In this document: one piece after another, positions 1 through 13,500 of the stretch
Position numbering within the stretch: position 1 is the stretch's first letter
Layout of the letters: each line of letters begins with the position of its first letter
From: Rhizophlyctis rosea
Taxonomy: Eukaryota > Chytridiomycota > Chytridiomycetes > Rhizophlyctidales > Rhizophlyctidaceae
Assembly: GCA_027596075.1 (NCBI GenBank)
Contig: JADGJC010000009.1
Span: 62,001 to 126,000, forward strand
Reading direction: 5' to 3'
Length of the DNA: 64,000 bases
Notes under the pieces: generated by a model
What the model saw: the letters and a program-made list of their open reading frames with translations, nothing else
Database searches by the model: none
What the model was told of the DNA's origin: nothing
Position numbers and translations under genes: made by a program

Positions 1-1396
1 AGAGACGATCGAGAAGTTGATTTACAAGGCCGTTGCGAAGAAGGTTTCATCTCGGAACAAGATGCTGCCTATTGATGAAGGGGTGTGTCGAGTTTTGTTG
101 AGGCTTGGAGCCGAGCCGGCGGACGATAAGGAAGTTGAGGATGCGTTGTATTATTTGATGGATGCGTATCAGTATAGTGGGGTTGGAGTTGATTACGATG
201 AGATTAGTATTGATTCGGTGGGCTTCCATTGATTCAAATGGAAATGAGAAAAGTTTAGAACTAATTCTTCCTGTTACAGATGACATTCGACTTCAAAGAC
301 GCTCTCGTCAAATTCCACACCGACTATACCAAACTCCGATCAAAACACCAGCTGGAGGATCCATCACCTAAACACATCATTCTGATACCCGATAAGCATT
401 TGCAGAGCTTTCCGTGGGAGAGTATTCCGATTTTGCGAGGGAAGCCGGTTTCGCGCGTGCCGTGTTTGGCATTTTTGAGGGATCGGATGGTTGCTGCTGG
501 GATGATGGGTGCGGATGGAGCGGCGGATGGTGAGGGAAGTGGGGTGAATGGTATGGTTGAGGTTGATCAGGAGAAGGCGTTTTATGTTTTGAATCCGGGT
601 GGGGATTTGGTGGGGACGCAGAAGGAGTTTGAGGGGGATTTGAGAAGGTAAGATGATGAGGATGTTTTTTTGCGATGTGTGTGTTCGATTGCGGTACTGA
701 TTTGCTTTTTGCATCCAGCCGGCGCGAATGGGATGGAGTAATTGGACGAGCTCCTGGGGAAGATGAGTATACTGAGGCTTTGGAGAAGAGTAGCATTTTC
801 TTGTGAGTTGGCAATATGTCTGCATGTTTGAGTGGAATGGCGCTGATTGGGGTTTTCATGGGATTTTAGATACTTCGGACACGGTGGAGGCGAGCAATAC
901 GTCCGTGGTCATCGAATCCGCAAATTACCAAAATGTGCAGTGACGCTGCTCATGGGGTGTAGCAGTGGGTTTTTGCAGCCTAGTGGGGAGTTTGATCCTA
1001 GTGGGACGGCGTTGAATTATTTGATGGCTGGGAGGTAAGTTTTCAAATCTTCCACATTTCATCATGTTCTCGCGCATCAACTTTTTGCTGAACTTCGCAA
1101 TTCCATCACGCAGCCCCGCTCTCGTCGCCAACCTCTGGGACGTCACGGACCGCGACATTGACCGCTTCAGCAGGAGCATGATGGAGGAGTGGGGACTGAT
1201 GAAACATCAGCAACAGAGTCCGTCGAAGCGGAAGAAAGGAAAAGGGAAGGAGAAGGAGATGCGGTTGGATGTTGGGGATGGTGGGAGGAAGTCGATTGTG
1301 GAGGCTGTTGCGAGTGCGAGGGAGGTGTGTCATTTGGAATATTTGATTGGGGCGGCTCCGGTTGTGTATGGTGTTCCGGTGTGGATTGGGAAGTAG
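1..1396 (+). CDS. ESP1: Separase (peptidase C50), C-terminal part, 5' end outside window
   Basis: Cysteine protease that cleaves cohesin at anaphase onset. Exons read as <1..217, 280..647, 719..802, 870..1034, 1114..1396; all introns are GT..AG and every junction keeps phase. Visible are the separase core HIILIPDKHLQSFPWESIP, the catalytic histidine in GHGGGEQY (codon 880-882) and the catalytic cysteine in LLMGCSSG (codon 958-960), followed by a typical ending with ALVANLWDVTDRD. The stop is TAG at 1394-1396. A Lys/Glu-rich insert follows the last conserved block. Family assignment is secure; the N-terminal superhelical part lies upstream of the window. Confidence 0.93.
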
Positions 1397-1796
1397 GGGT
1401 CAGATTGATGGGGTGTTGGGAGTAGATGGTGGCAATTTTGTAAATGTTTTGTAATAGTAGTAAGATGGTATATATTGTTGAATGTTGTCAAAATTCCATA
1501 GCAGCTGCGAAGGGCAGAGCGCAGCAAGGGCAGTGGCTTAGGAGACGCGTTCACTTGCCGGTGTTGTGAATCATGTTCAGAAGTAAGGGTCCATAGTGCG
1601 GCCCTCGATCACAGGCTCCGCCCCTCATTCATTCTTTGACCGGTAGTATCTGGATTCGGACCCCATCTTAGTGCTATTTAGAGCATGTCTGTCTGTGATC
1701 ACAAAAATATCCACATCAACGCATGCCACGAAAGTAATTCAACCCACTCAGCAATAGCAGACCCGCAGGCATACCAATTTTGCATCATCCATAACC
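1397..1796. other. Intergenic, separase 3' flank and promoter of the next gene
   Basis: No coding potential seen. The last 100 bases before the ATG at 1797 should hold the promoter and 5' UTR of the THEG/IQ gene; no clear TATA box or other motif was recognised. Confidence 0.5.
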
Positions 1797-4700
1797 ATGG
1801 CCGATGTGGCCACTGCGCCAACGACCTATCATGAGCGCAGTTACAGCCAATACGATTCAACCGTAACGGACTTTCAGCCTGAAGAAGTAGAAGATGACTA
1901 CGGTTACGACGATGAGTTCGAACAAGAAAATATTGGTCGGGAAATAGACGAAGATCAAGCGGAGAATCAGTACTACCCCAATGATGACAACATCGGAGAT
2001 GATGACGACGATGGTAGACCCCCTTCTCGCGCATCTCAGGTGCTCGCGAGGGCGGCTCAGGCGCTTGAGAACCAGATTTCGCAGGCGGTGCGGTCGACGA
2101 GTATGGAGTCTATGGATGGGTTGCGTAGGAAGTTCGTGTCCCAGCCTGCGTTGTCTGATCCGGAGTTGTTCAATGGCGATGGAAGGGAGTGGAAGGGGGA
2201 GGAGGGTGGTGATGGTAGAGAGGGGAGGGAGTCGTCGCAAGGGAAGGGGAGCGTGTTGTCGAGGCAAGGATCTTTGCAGGGGATTCTGAAAAGTGGCGGA
2301 TCATCTAGGCGTGGGAGTGCCGGAAACGCATTGAATGGTGTCCATTTTAATGACTACGGGGACGAGCATGCGGGATCTTTGCGGTCGGGAGGGAAGAGGG
2401 TTAGCATTGCGGAAGGGGTGGTGACGGAGGTCCACGAGGCAGCTGGTACTGAGAACGGCGGGTCTGAGCCGGTGCCTCGTCATTCGACGTCATCTACGAA
2501 GGGACAGCAGTCCAGGCAGAGCTCGTTTAAAAAGTCGAAGCCGAATAGTTCAAATGCGATTTTGGGGCAACCTATCAAGGAAACATCACCTCTAGCAAGC
2601 TCGGGGGGCTCACAGCGTGGTTCGACTGCCCCGAAGCACGTCAGCATTGGTGATGTACACCCCGTAACTGCTGCAATATCTCGTAAAGCCACCGCACCAT
2701 CCAGCAAATCCAACCCACACTCGCAAAAGCAGTCGACTGCACCCACTCCCCGGAAAGTAGCATCCACCACCGTGTCCCATCATGGAAGCAAATATAATCT
2801 CGCCACCGCTCATCCACCTACACTTCCCTCATCGAAACGCAGCAGTGTCGCAAAGTTGCGCTCGCCACCTCCCTTGTCTTTACCGCCATCTCCACGGCCT
2901 TCTAATCCTAGTTTGCCGCCCAGACCTCAGAGTCGCAAGGGTTCACAATTTATTACGGAGGGAGAAGGGGAGCTATTGGAGCCTCAGAAAGAGCCAGGAG
3001 CAGAACTTAGTAATGATAATGCTGCATCAGGAGAGCAGGAGTATCTTCAGGATCAAGTGTCCATGAAACCCGAGGAGTACAACGAGGCTGAGCCGGCTGA
3101 AGATAGGGAATTGGAACTAGAAGAAGGTGAAGATCAGACACCATCTCGGCAGGGATCACGAGCGTCCTCAGCTAGAAGCTTGGGTGTGGATGGATCGGAG
3201 GCGAATGCTACACTTGGGGAAGGGGAGTCGGAAGGGCAGACTGCGTCTGCTGCCGAGTCGGATGCGGGTGCTCGGCCGGCCAGTGGTGGACCACGGCGAG
3301 TCAGGAAGATGTACAAACCTGGAGTGCATATCACTGGAATTGAGTTTAGACGATTACCGCAAGTTGAGAAGATGGCAGAGAAGTTGGCGGAAGGTGAGCA
3401 GAGATGTCCTGATCGAATGACAAACGCAGTTTTTGTGAATCCGAACTGCATCTCATCTTTTCCTATAGTTCGGGAAAAGGAAGAAGAACATCTAAATCGC
3501 CTCCTGCTCCTTCGGTTAACGAACCCATGGTCATCCATGAGTGTTCGGGATATTATTGAGAGAATTGGATCCGGAAAAGGGACGTTCAATGTTCCGCAAG
3601 TACGTTTCTGCTATTCGGGGAATTTCATATTACTTGTATATGGTGTAACCCCAACCTCCCATCACAGCTTCCACAATCACGTCCACGCCCAACAGCTCAT
3701 CCATATCACCAAATTCCACCACCACCACGGCGACCTTTACCCACATCGCAGCAAACCTATTACTCGCAACTGTCTCAACCGCGACCACCGCCTGAATGGA
3801 GTCCGTTCCCGCCTGAGTTTGTTCCGAAGCAGTAAGTTGGAGTATTTGTCAGTTTTGATCAATTTTAACGCAAAATGAACATTCCCATTCTTTACGTTAG
3901 CACTCTATCATCGGCCCGTCCACCAGATCCCGACCGGTTGGAACAGCTTTCTCGTCCACGAATGCCAAAATATGTTGAGGAAGAGATATACAGCATCCAT
4001 GGCCCACCCAAAAAGATTGATATGGAGGTTCTGGAGCGATTGACGAGACCCAAAAAGAAAGTCATACGGCCGCAAAGCGCCCAAAAGGCTCAGACAGTCA
4101 AAAAAGCTAAACGACCGGTTGAAGCAGAGCGATCTGTAGGGAAGCAGGGTGAAGCGACACAAGAGCAAACATATGAGGAAGAACAGGAGGAGATGTCGGC
4201 TTCTCATGGGGATGGCGCATCTGATGCAGAGGAGGGCAGGAGATCATCTGCGGGACCCCCGAAAACAAGTTTCAGTGGACGGTACTCCAGGCTGTCGTCT
4301 ACGGGTGAAGCCACATTGCCGCCTCCGGCACATGAACTGTCAACTGTAGCAGAGCTCTCGAACGCACAGGAGGTGCAACAACTACGGGAGGCGGAGTCCA
4401 TTGAAGAGGAGACACAGTCACATGCTGACAGTATTGAAGAAGCAGTGGCTGGGGATGCACCGGTTCACAAAGTTCCATCTTTGATCCGGGAAGAAGAGGA
4501 AGATGGGGAACAAATTGAAGAAGATATTGTTTCTAGGGCGCAACGTACTGCGTTGCCTGCTAGTGTAGCAGCCAGTTTAGCGAATTTGACTGGGTCACAG
4601 GTGTTTGATGAGGCGTTACGGCGGCCACTTCCGGGAAGTGTGGTGGATTTAGCTTTCAAGAAGGAGGTTAGCGTAGTGAAGGAGCAGGTTATCCAGGAGG

Positions 4701-6400
4701 TTGAGGCACAACCCGGTCAAGATGAACGGACGGCGTCTCAGATCTTTGATTTTGCTGCTGCTCAACCCCTTCCTCCCAGTCAAGCTGCCAGTTTGTCAAG
4801 ACCAAGCTCAGCCAAAGGATCACGAACGGATATTGGTCCGGAACCAGATACAGCGAGAATATTATCAGCACCGCCTTCGAAACCCCCCAGTCGTGCCACC
4901 AGTGCGAACAACCTCGCCAGATCTAAACCCGCCAGCCGTCCTCAAAGTGCAGCAAATCTCGTCAGCTCCAAACCCGCCAGCCGCGCTCAGAGCGCAAGCA
5001 ACCTTGCCAAATCCAAACCCGCCAGCCGTGTCCAAAGTACCTCCAACCTCGCTCAAACATCTAAGCCTCCCAGCCGTGCTCCAAGTTCAAACAACATTGC
5101 CAGATCCAAACCACCCAGTCGAGCAGCGAGTGCACGATCTTTGCGTGCCAGTCGGGCGGGAAGCACTAGTGCTCTCGCTAAAGAAGATGCTGCAAATCCC
5201 GTCGTCCAAACAATTGATATACACCAAACATCTGTTACCATCCTTCCAGACGCTTCCCGTGAAGTTCAAGAAATCATTGACGCTCATTCGGAAGTTCACC
5301 AAGATGGCACGGTTGATACTGTTGAGGAACGGGTTGAGAAGGTAACGGAACGGAGTATTGTTGAAGTTCCGGCTGAGGAAGTCGGATCCGTTGAAGGGGG
5401 AACGAGCCAAGCAGATCAAGATGAAGCTGCGCGAAAGATACAAAAGAGTTATATGCAACATCGAGAACGGGTAAAGCATCATGAGGGGGATGTAGAAGAG
5501 GGCGTCCAGCCTGCGGATCAAGAATACGGTGAGGACTTCGAACCAGAGACCGAGGGGAGCGCTGAACCTGCAGATCAACAATACAATGAAGACTTCGAAC
5601 CAGTAGGGGAGGGTGGAGAGGGTTCACCTGCTCGCAGTCAGCCTCAAGAAGTTGGTTTAGCGGACGACGAACAGAATGAGGCGGCGCGAAAGATTCAACG
5701 AAGTTATATGCATCACAGGGAACGGGTGAAGGATGGTGAGGGAGGGGAGAAGGTTTCAAAGGTTGAAGGGGGTGGCGAGCTAGGGGAGGGGCCACCAGCA
5801 GTGGAACGCCAATCGGAAGCCCAGCCGGTGGAAGCACAAGCTACCTCCGAAACTGGCGGTTTGGCGGAACGTTCGGATACAGAACGGGACGAAGCTGCTC
5901 GGAAGATCCAAGGGGCATTCCATAAACATCTGGATCGGCATCACGGGGAGGGAGAGGGAGGTACTGCTAGCAAGGAGGAAGGGACGACACAAGCCCAAAC
6001 GGCGGAGGAAACGCATCAACCTGAACCTGAGGTACCTACTGCGAGTCCACAAGGAGCAACAGAGACGGAACAGGACGAAGCGGCACGCAAGATCCAAGGT
6101 GCTTTCCATCGTCATTTAGAAAAGCGTGCGGGAGGTGGGAAGGAGGGAGGCATTGATGGGGCTTCCGGTGCGGGAGTTGAGGTTGATGGAGGAGGCGGTA
6201 CTGGTGCGGAGGACGAGAATGGTCAAGCATTAGAAGCAGGACCAGTAGATGGAGCAGCGGGCACAAACGAAAGTACTACACATTCGACAGAGGAGCAGGA
6301 GGAGGCCGCACGGAAGATCCAAGGTGCTTTCCATAGGCATTTAGAAAAACGCGAGGGTGATGTGTCTGGTGGGAAAGCCGAGGAAGCGCCATCGGCATGA
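1797..6400 (+). CDS. Large low-complexity protein with THEG-like motifs and five IQ motifs (putative flagellar/microtubule protein)
   Basis: Exons 1797..3393, 3469..3599, 3668..3831, 3901..6400 give 1463 aa. The first intron (75 nt, strong GTGAGC donor, pyrimidine-rich TATAG acceptor) is in frame, so retention is possible. The N-terminal third is acidic, then Ser/Arg-rich. The middle holds RLEQLSRPR and RLERLTRPK type motifs, which resemble the THEG repeats of sperm microtubule-associated proteins. Then come a 16-17 aa Ser/Pro/Arg repeat and five IQ-like motifs (EAARKIQ plus about eight residues), which in other proteins bind calmodulin or calmodulin-like light chains. A role on microtubules or the zoospore flagellum is inference; no enzyme domain is visible. 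Confidence 0.7.
4876..5150 (+). repeat. In-frame coding repeat, about 48-51 bp units
   Basis: Inside the THEG/IQ gene, six to seven near-identical units encode the pattern S-K-P-x-S-R-x-x-S-x-x-N-L/I-A. The Ser/Arg/Pro composition suggests a disordered, phosphorylatable microtubule-binding-like stretch (inference). Unit number may vary between strains. Confidence 0.75.
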
Positions 6401-6794
6401 GTGTAGCAAATGCGTAGTTGTAGGTATTTTTTTGCTGCTATGCACCAGGCATATTTTGTAGATGTGCTCGAATGCGCCCAGCAGTGTATGGGGCCGGGAG
6501 ATAGAGCAGGTCTTAGAGATTCCGCTTTTGTAGTGGTTTGGGTATATGGGTAACAGGGTTCAGGATAGGCGAAGTTGGGGTGTGTGAGGATACTGAGCAA
6601 TAGGAATATATCCAAAAAGTCTGTTCTTTAGTGTGCATGAAGGAATTGCTTGTGGGAGTCTTTTCTAGACTCTCTGAAATCCGAACACTAAATGGGTATT
6701 CCCAAAATGGTTACATAAAATGACTATAAAAGCTATTCCAGCAAAGGTATATAGATGTTCACACCAACCCCTCATATCACCTGAAATAACCCAT
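6401..6794. other. Intergenic between convergent genes
   Basis: 3' flanks of the THEG/IQ gene (plus strand) and the small membrane protein (minus strand). Nothing coding was recognised. Confidence 0.5.
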
Positions 6795-7512
6795 TCACCG
6801 TGCCTTCATCCACGTCCCCGGACTAACAACCCTCCCCATCAAATCCCTCAAATCTGGTTTAGTAGGCCTAAGCCTCACCCTCCTCCCCGCGACCCTTGTC
6901 GCCGCAAAACCCCCAGCCGCCCCTCCCCAATTCCTTGCATTGAATATCTCGCTCCTGCGGCTGTTCGCGGCGTTTTGCGTGTTGGCGGGGGGGTGTGCGG
7001 CCCGGAAATTGCGAATGATGGTTCGGATGAGTTGGTAGAGGCTTTCGAGGCATTTGATGAATTGGAGGGGTCTGTAGGTTGGGGATTTTCAAGCAAGGGG
7101 GAGACGAGAGGATCGAGTGAGTTGATGAGTTTGACGTAGAACATGGTTTCATGCTCATGAGCTCAGAAGATAGGAATCGACAACTTTACATCAACAAACA
7201 TAACAAAGGCACACCAAAAATGCCCATGAGTATCGCTGGCACTATGATCATCAGGGAAAACATCCACAAAGTATACATCATCAATCCAGCCATGATGATG
7301 CAGCATGGAACGATGACGACGAAGAAGGTTAGTGGCCAGACGGTGATGACGGTCAGTCTGTGAGGAGACCTGTTGAGGACTGGTGCATAGACGAGTTATA
7401 GAGAGGGAAAGGCTAACCCTGAAAGACCCATCATCGACGAAGCGAAAATCATCGCTTCTGCAAAGTTCAATACAACAGTCCAAAAGTCAACTTCTTCTTC
7501 TGATTCGTTCAT
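6795..7512 (-). CDS. Small multi-pass membrane protein, function unknown
   Basis: Three exons on the minus strand, 7418..7512, 7190..7357 and 6795..7071, join in phase to 179 aa. After an acidic start (MNESEEEVDFW) there are about three hydrophobic segments (roughly residues 12-30, 33-55 and 58-88). A soluble basic tail follows, with Arg/Asn-rich stretches ending PGTWMKAR. The 118-nt second intron is longer than most here; without it the ORF would stop right after the membrane segments. An upstream in-frame ATG at 7542 would add ten residues. I do not recognise the family. An organelle- or ER-membrane protein is possible but unproven. Confidence 0.6.
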
Positions 7513-7870
7513 GACTAGAGAGGGGTATCGGTACGTTGACATGCGGTGGGATGATGCGAAAAAATCAAGAAAAAGGTTATAGTTGGAAGAAAAGACGACT
7601 GATAGGCTGGTTGGAACTTGGGAGGAAAATCGTCTGGCGGCATTGCGTAGGTGATTTGCGTCGACATTGAAAGATTGTCGATCGCGATGGACCCTCAAAA
7701 AAACGCGTTCCCAACCTTTCCTAGCAGCTGCGCAGATAAGCAGCTGATACGCACTTCCTTGAAAGTAAACAAAGCCAGCCCTTCACACATTGGAAGACAC
7801 GATGTACCAACACATATCATTGATGGAACAGAAAGCGTTTTATTTCCGTCTCACATAGTCCACCATCACA
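7513..7870. other. Intergenic, promoter side of the small membrane protein and 3' flank of ZIP transporter
   Basis: Short gap between two minus-strand genes; no motif or coding signal recognised. Confidence 0.45.
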
Positions 7871-9328
7871 CTACGCCCAAATTCCCACAATCCCCATCGC
7901 GATCGCCCCAACCCACACACTAAAAACCTGCCATCCAAACCCGATAGTCCCGCCCTTGGCCTTCCGATTTCCATCAGTTGCGTCCTGCGCAAAGTGTGGA
8001 ACGAGAACATTCACGACGCCGTCGTACAGAAGGATTCCGGCGCCGATGGCGTCTAGGAAGGATTGGAGGAGGAGGGTTGGTGTTGCGGTTTTCGTTACTG
8101 GGGCGAAGTAGTTTGGTTAGTTGAGGGGATTTGGGGAGTATGGTGTGGAGGGGTAGGTGCTTACTGGTTGTGTTGAGTGCTATTCCGATTATGATGCCGA
8201 GAGGGGTTGTTATTGAGTCTGTGCCGGAAGATAGGATATGATGAGATCGTCTTTCCACAAGTGACCATATGACTAAAAGATACGAGTCCACCATAAAAAC
8301 ACCTACATCCGATCCCAACCCAAATGCACCTCATCCACCACTTCCACCGCGCCCCTCTCCTTCCCTCTCTATCCTCCTCATCTCGGGTCCCACTCTTCCG
8401 CATCTCATCCTCAACAACCAAACTTCCCACCGCCACACCTTCAAAAAATTGGTGGACGCTCACAGCCGCTAGGAGGGTTGCGAACTCTTCTCGTGCGGTG
8501 CCCAAAGCGATTCCGATGATGACCGAATGGGACATGATACCGATTTTCAGGAGGGTTAGCGATAGAGAGGCGTTGGGCGATGTTAGAGATGTATGGTGAT
8601 GACCGTGATGGTTGTGTGAAGTTGTAGATTGTGACGAAGAAGAAGGCAAACTGGACTCGGGATCAAAGACCACAGTAGCATCATCCTTGAATTCCACTTC
8701 CTTGAAGCCTGACATTTCTTCCTCTTTCCCATCACTACCCATCAGTCCTTCCCCTTCCTCTCCCTTATCCCGTGCAAGCACCCTTCCAGCAACAACTTGC
8801 CCCGTCCATGTGATCAACATTCCAGCTAAGACTAGGGCACTTGGCAGGGCTTCGTAGGAGCGTACCCATGATGGAAGGCATTCTGAGGCAAGGGTAGTAG
8901 AGGCTGGAGTGTACATGTGAATTAGGGCTGTAGAGAGGATAACACCCGTGGAGAATAGTTTGAGGATGGGAAGGATACTGTTGATCAGCTGTTTCGAAAA
9001 GGATGTGAGCGAGCACAGAGGTAGACATCGAGAACACTACAGCCATACGGACCTTTCCTCCGCCAATCCAACTTGACCAGAGTGGAACCATGGTACCCAA
9101 AAGGGATGTGGCCATGATGACGAAGACGGCGGTAACATGGAGAGTGGTATCATATTGTCCGGAAAGGATAGAAGCACATGGGTCCGTTTGTTCATCAGTT
9201 TGAGAAGGTTCTGGTTGGTTGGACTGTGCGTGAACGGGTTGAGTGGAGAGGAGAAGAACGAGGAAAGAGACGAGAATTCGAAAAGGTATGGAGCGGAATA
9301 TCCGTGTTTGCTTGGTGCTAGGCAACAT
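7871..9328 (-). CDS. ZIP family zinc/metal transporter
   Basis: Exons 9053..9328, 8307..8988, 8165..8218 and 7871..8097 join in phase to 412 aa. A signal peptide is visible (about residues 1-34, ending PVHA). ZIP membrane segments follow: TM2 with STGVILSTALIHM, a cytosolic loop with a His-rich cluster (about 217-224), TM4 with HSVIIGIALG (His about 246) and TM5 with HQFFEGVAVG (His about 271), the paired metal-binding helices. After these come YSITTPLGIIIGIALN and the C-terminal DAIGAGILLYDGVVNVL segment. ZIPs move Zn2+, Fe2+ or Mn2+ into the cytosol; the metal here cannot be told. The signal peptide suggests a plasma-membrane or secretory location. Confidence 0.92.
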
Positions 9329-10582
9329 GCTCGAGGGATACGTCGGGGTATATGAATGTAACTTGCGATTTTTACAGCTCTTGAGTTAGAACCAAGCAGT
9401 CTGCTTATATGGTCGGCATTCGCACCACTTGAGCACGCAACGGGAAAGAACCCGGGTGTAAACAACGTTTCAGGCTTCTCCGTGCTTAATCTTCTACCAC
9501 CGTTCTCAGACTTTCAGAATAACTTGGGTTGTCGGTGATTCCAGGTTGTGACACTGGGGAATTACAATACCTCTTCACGTGAACGTGAAACGGTTTGGTG
9601 AACGGTGAGGAGGTCGAGGGAAGGGCAGGAGATTGGGCTTTCCCCAGAACTCTACTTCAAGCTCATGTCACTGCGCTTTGGCCTCTTCCGATACCTGTGC
9701 TTGACAATAGTACAGGATTCACCACAAGTGGAAGAGCAGTGTGAGTTTTCTGCATTCATGACGATGCGCATTGTCCTTCCTCACTGAGGGAAAGGTGGGG
9801 ACTTTGGGGAGTTGGCCCGGGTGTGGGGAATGCGATTGTGGGGGTGGCTTCATAAAACCTTGAAATGAACCGCATGGCGCAGTCACTGCTCATGACGCCA
9901 CGAGTTTTGAAGTTGGAATGGGGCAAGATGGCAAGAAGTAGGACCTGCGTAGACCGTTTCAAAAACACGAGATGAGCGGTGAAAAACTTTGATGTTGAGA
10001 GTCTGCATGCAGGCGGGGCGGGCAGTGGCCGGGCACAATGCGTGCCAATCTCGCTCTCATTGAACAAGCGCGAGCTACTGTACTATCTGTGCAATGTTGC
10101 TAAACATGCTACAACCAGCGACATGGAAAACCTCAAATGGGCAGTGTCATCACAATCAAAATCACAACACAGCTGTATTATGTGGATAGGTACGTCACAA
10201 TACAGTTTCAACACGTCTCCATGTCTTTTCGCGCAAGGGTCTTCTGCCGTCAAGTGGGTTGTTAGGCACTTCTTCCCCTCCCTATTTGCTCTTTCCCCAT
10301 GCCCCATCTTTATGAATCTTTCCCCAGCCCGTTTCCTGACCGCCGTCCCTGACGCCCTCCTAACCCTCCTCATTCCAAACACCCCAATTCCCCCTCCCAG
10401 TCCCCGTTATCCGCAAGCATCTTCAGACACTTAATATAACACATCTTCCACCCTGGAGAAACCCGAAAAATGTCAATCGTCGGGGACGTTATAATCACTC
10501 CATCTCCTCATCATGCCCAACTATTTCAGGACGAAGTTCCCGTTGTTTCCACCAACGTCTAACAAAGAACAGCATAAGCATC
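9329..10582. other. 1.25 kb with no recognised gene; 3' flank of Myb-array gene A
   Basis: The longest plus-strand ORF (9979-10434, 151 codons) shows no family similarity, is cysteine/proline biased and has no supporting context. The 3' part holds the 3' UTR of gene A. No tRNA or repeat was seen. Confidence 0.5.
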
Positions 10583-13500
10583 TTACTTATCTCTTTGCCA
10601 AGGCAAATTGATGGCAAAACCTACCGAAGCGGCAAGGTCCGTGTGCTCGGGATTGTCTCGGTGACCATATGTATGATCCATGGTCAAACCACCTTCCAAA
10701 ACACCACGTATGCTCAATGCCTTCATCTTCACATCCAGCCCCGTACGCCCCAACTTTGCTCCAATGGCGGAGGCAAGTAGCTCCCTATCAAGGTCCTGTG
10801 CCGTGTCCATGAGCAATTCTAGCAAGCGGGTTTCTGCTTCCGACCATTCTCTTCTGGAAAGTTCAGGATTAAGAACGGTGAGCCAACGAAGTCGAATGCT
10901 TGAATGGGACCGGCCTAGTTCCTTCCCAATCCTGGTCCACAAGAATCTAGACCCCTCAGCAACTCGTTGAATGATGACAGCATCCTCTTCGGATGTAAAA
11001 GGTCTTCTAAGGTACATTGACTTTCCGCCGATCTCGTTCAGCCGTGGACGGATAACTGTGCGCCAATGACGTCCAACAGCTGATATGTGGCGGCCTAGTT
11101 CTTTCCCAATCGTGATCCACGTCCCTTTCCCACCCTCACGAACTCGTTGAATGATAAGGTCCTCCTCTTCCAGGGTAAATGGCGTGCATACGCGCTCTGA
11201 GCGCGTTTTGGTTCCGTGCAGGCTCGGGCGAATAAATCTGCGCCACCGATGTTCAAGGGATCTTGGATTGCGACCCAGTTCTTTTCCCATCTTCGTCCAC
11301 TCCCGTTTCCCGGCTTTCGCAATCCAGTGAATGATGAATGTGTCTTCTTCTGTAGTGAATCGCCTTTTTCCTGATGTGGCGTGGTCTCCGGAATTGCTCA
11401 AGATGCTGGAAATGGTCGGAGATGATCGAGTGAGAGACTTCAGTCTTTTGTATACAGAAGACTTGGGTCGATTGATTTCCCTCCCAATTTGTGTCCAACC
11501 AAGTCCTTCCGTGCGACCCTTGATAATGTGATTGTCCTCTTCTTTGGTGAAAGAGCGGGTAGGTTTCGTTTTGTCTCGCACTGGTGATTGGTGAGTGGAG
11601 TTCGACTGAATGTCTTCCGCCGGCGCTTCGTAACTTTGGTACCCATGGAGGTGCTTTCCAGCTATCTTTACACCCACTCTCTCCTCCACCGTCAGTCGCG
11701 CTTGTCCGCCACACTCTATAATGTTTGTGGTTAGCGTCTTAAGTCCAGAAATGTTCTAGGGAATGGCGTTGTGTTCACCTACCATCTGTCTTACTATCTG
11801 TTTCTTTTTGAGACTCTCCATTCCGTTCACCATTGTAGGTACTCTCAGAGATCGTGCCCTTTGTATGAGCGAGGCTGTTTGTATCAGTTCCGTCGTTTAT
11901 GAGCCCTTGAGGATGGGCACGATTTTTGATCCGATGGTATCTCAATTTGGAGCTGAGATGGGAGCGGTGCAACTTTTTGGCTACAACCTGGCATATGGTG
12001 GATACATTCAGCTCCCTATTCCCATCAATAGCACTCCAAAGTATCTTATCCTCCTCAGCTGTCCATGATCTGCCCTGAAGTTCCTTCCCTCGCTTCTGCC
12101 GAAGTTTGGACAGCCTGCTTTGAACGGCAGATGCGGAACGTCCGGTCTGCTGGACCAGCTCCTTCAAGTTGAGAATCTGACAATTTGGTGTGCAGTATTC
12201 AACACTTTGGAGAAGGGCATCATCCTCCTCTTTGGTCCAGCGCTGAAACGTTCCGCCCAGAATTCCCAATCCCGCTCCCTGCCGCAGTCGGGATAACCTG
12301 TTCCGAATGGCGCTAGCAGGCCGTCCCAGCTGCTTGACAAGGTCGTCCAAGTTGATGATTTGACCCTTACGTGTGCCGTATTGGATAGTTTCTAAAAGAC
12401 AATCATCCTCCTCTTTGGTCCACACTCTGCCGCGAATCTCCGTCCCCTCCTGTTTTCGAAGTCGAAGTAACCTTTCCCGGATTGCACGGTCGGAACGCCC
12501 CATCTGCTTAACCAACCCCATTAAATCCACCGCTTGACCTTTCTGGGTGCTTTCTTTGACACTCCGCAACAGACACTCATCCTCCGCATTTGTCCACAGT
12601 CTGCCCCGCACATTCATCCCCTCCCGCTTTCCAAGTTGAAGCAATCTCTTTCGAATTGCGACTGCAGAGCGTCCCAGTCCCTTCACCACGTCCATTGAGC
12701 TGAAGATCTGTTCGGGCGTGTGGTTTTCCAGTTCCTGCAGTAGAATCTCATCCTGCTCATGTGTCCACGCTCTGGCCCCAATTTGAGTTCCCTCCCGCTT
12801 CCGAAATTGATATAATCTTTGTCGAATTGCCGTTGTATTGTATTCTACTGTCTGCAAAATGGATGCATCCTCTGCTTCTGTCCAACCGTTAACTCCTCGG
12901 GGCAAAGGCTCTCCGTTTTCAACAGACTTCTCTCGAAAGGCCTTCCATCGGGCTTGGATAGAGGTAACAGCTCGTCCCAATTCCCCAGCCAACTTAGACC
13001 AGTAATCGTGCCGTCCTTGTCTCCTGCCCTCCAGCACCGCCTTGCGAACCTGAGCATCTTCTGCATCTGTCCAAGCTCGATTTTTGGTGTACATGTCAGG
13101 TAAATCCTTAGCTTTCCGAAGAGTCATCCATCTATATTGAACAGCAGCCGCGGACCGCCCAAAATGGTTACCAATTGATTCGAAGTCAGTCCGACCCTTG
13201 ACTTTGGGCTGTTCAAGCACTGCAGTCACAAGTGCCTCATCCTCCCAGAATGTCCATGCTTTGCGATGGTTTTGTGTGGCAGACGGGCTCGTTGCAGCAC
13301 CAGTCAGACTCCGATACCGTAACCTCAAAGCGTCGGCCGATCTCCCCATCTCGATGCTGAGAGTTTCCCAATCCGTAAGTAGTGTTCCCTTCCTGGCTTT
13401 CTCGACCAAGTCCAATAATAGCTCATCTTCCTTCTTCGTCCACGGTTTACGTTCAAAGTTAACTCCCCAACCCGTCAGAATTCTATATTTCCGCTGTACG

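Noticed and set aside
9979..10434. 151-codon plus-strand ORF between the ZIP gene and the Myb array
   Set aside because: No similarity, odd composition, no splice or promoter support; likely chance.
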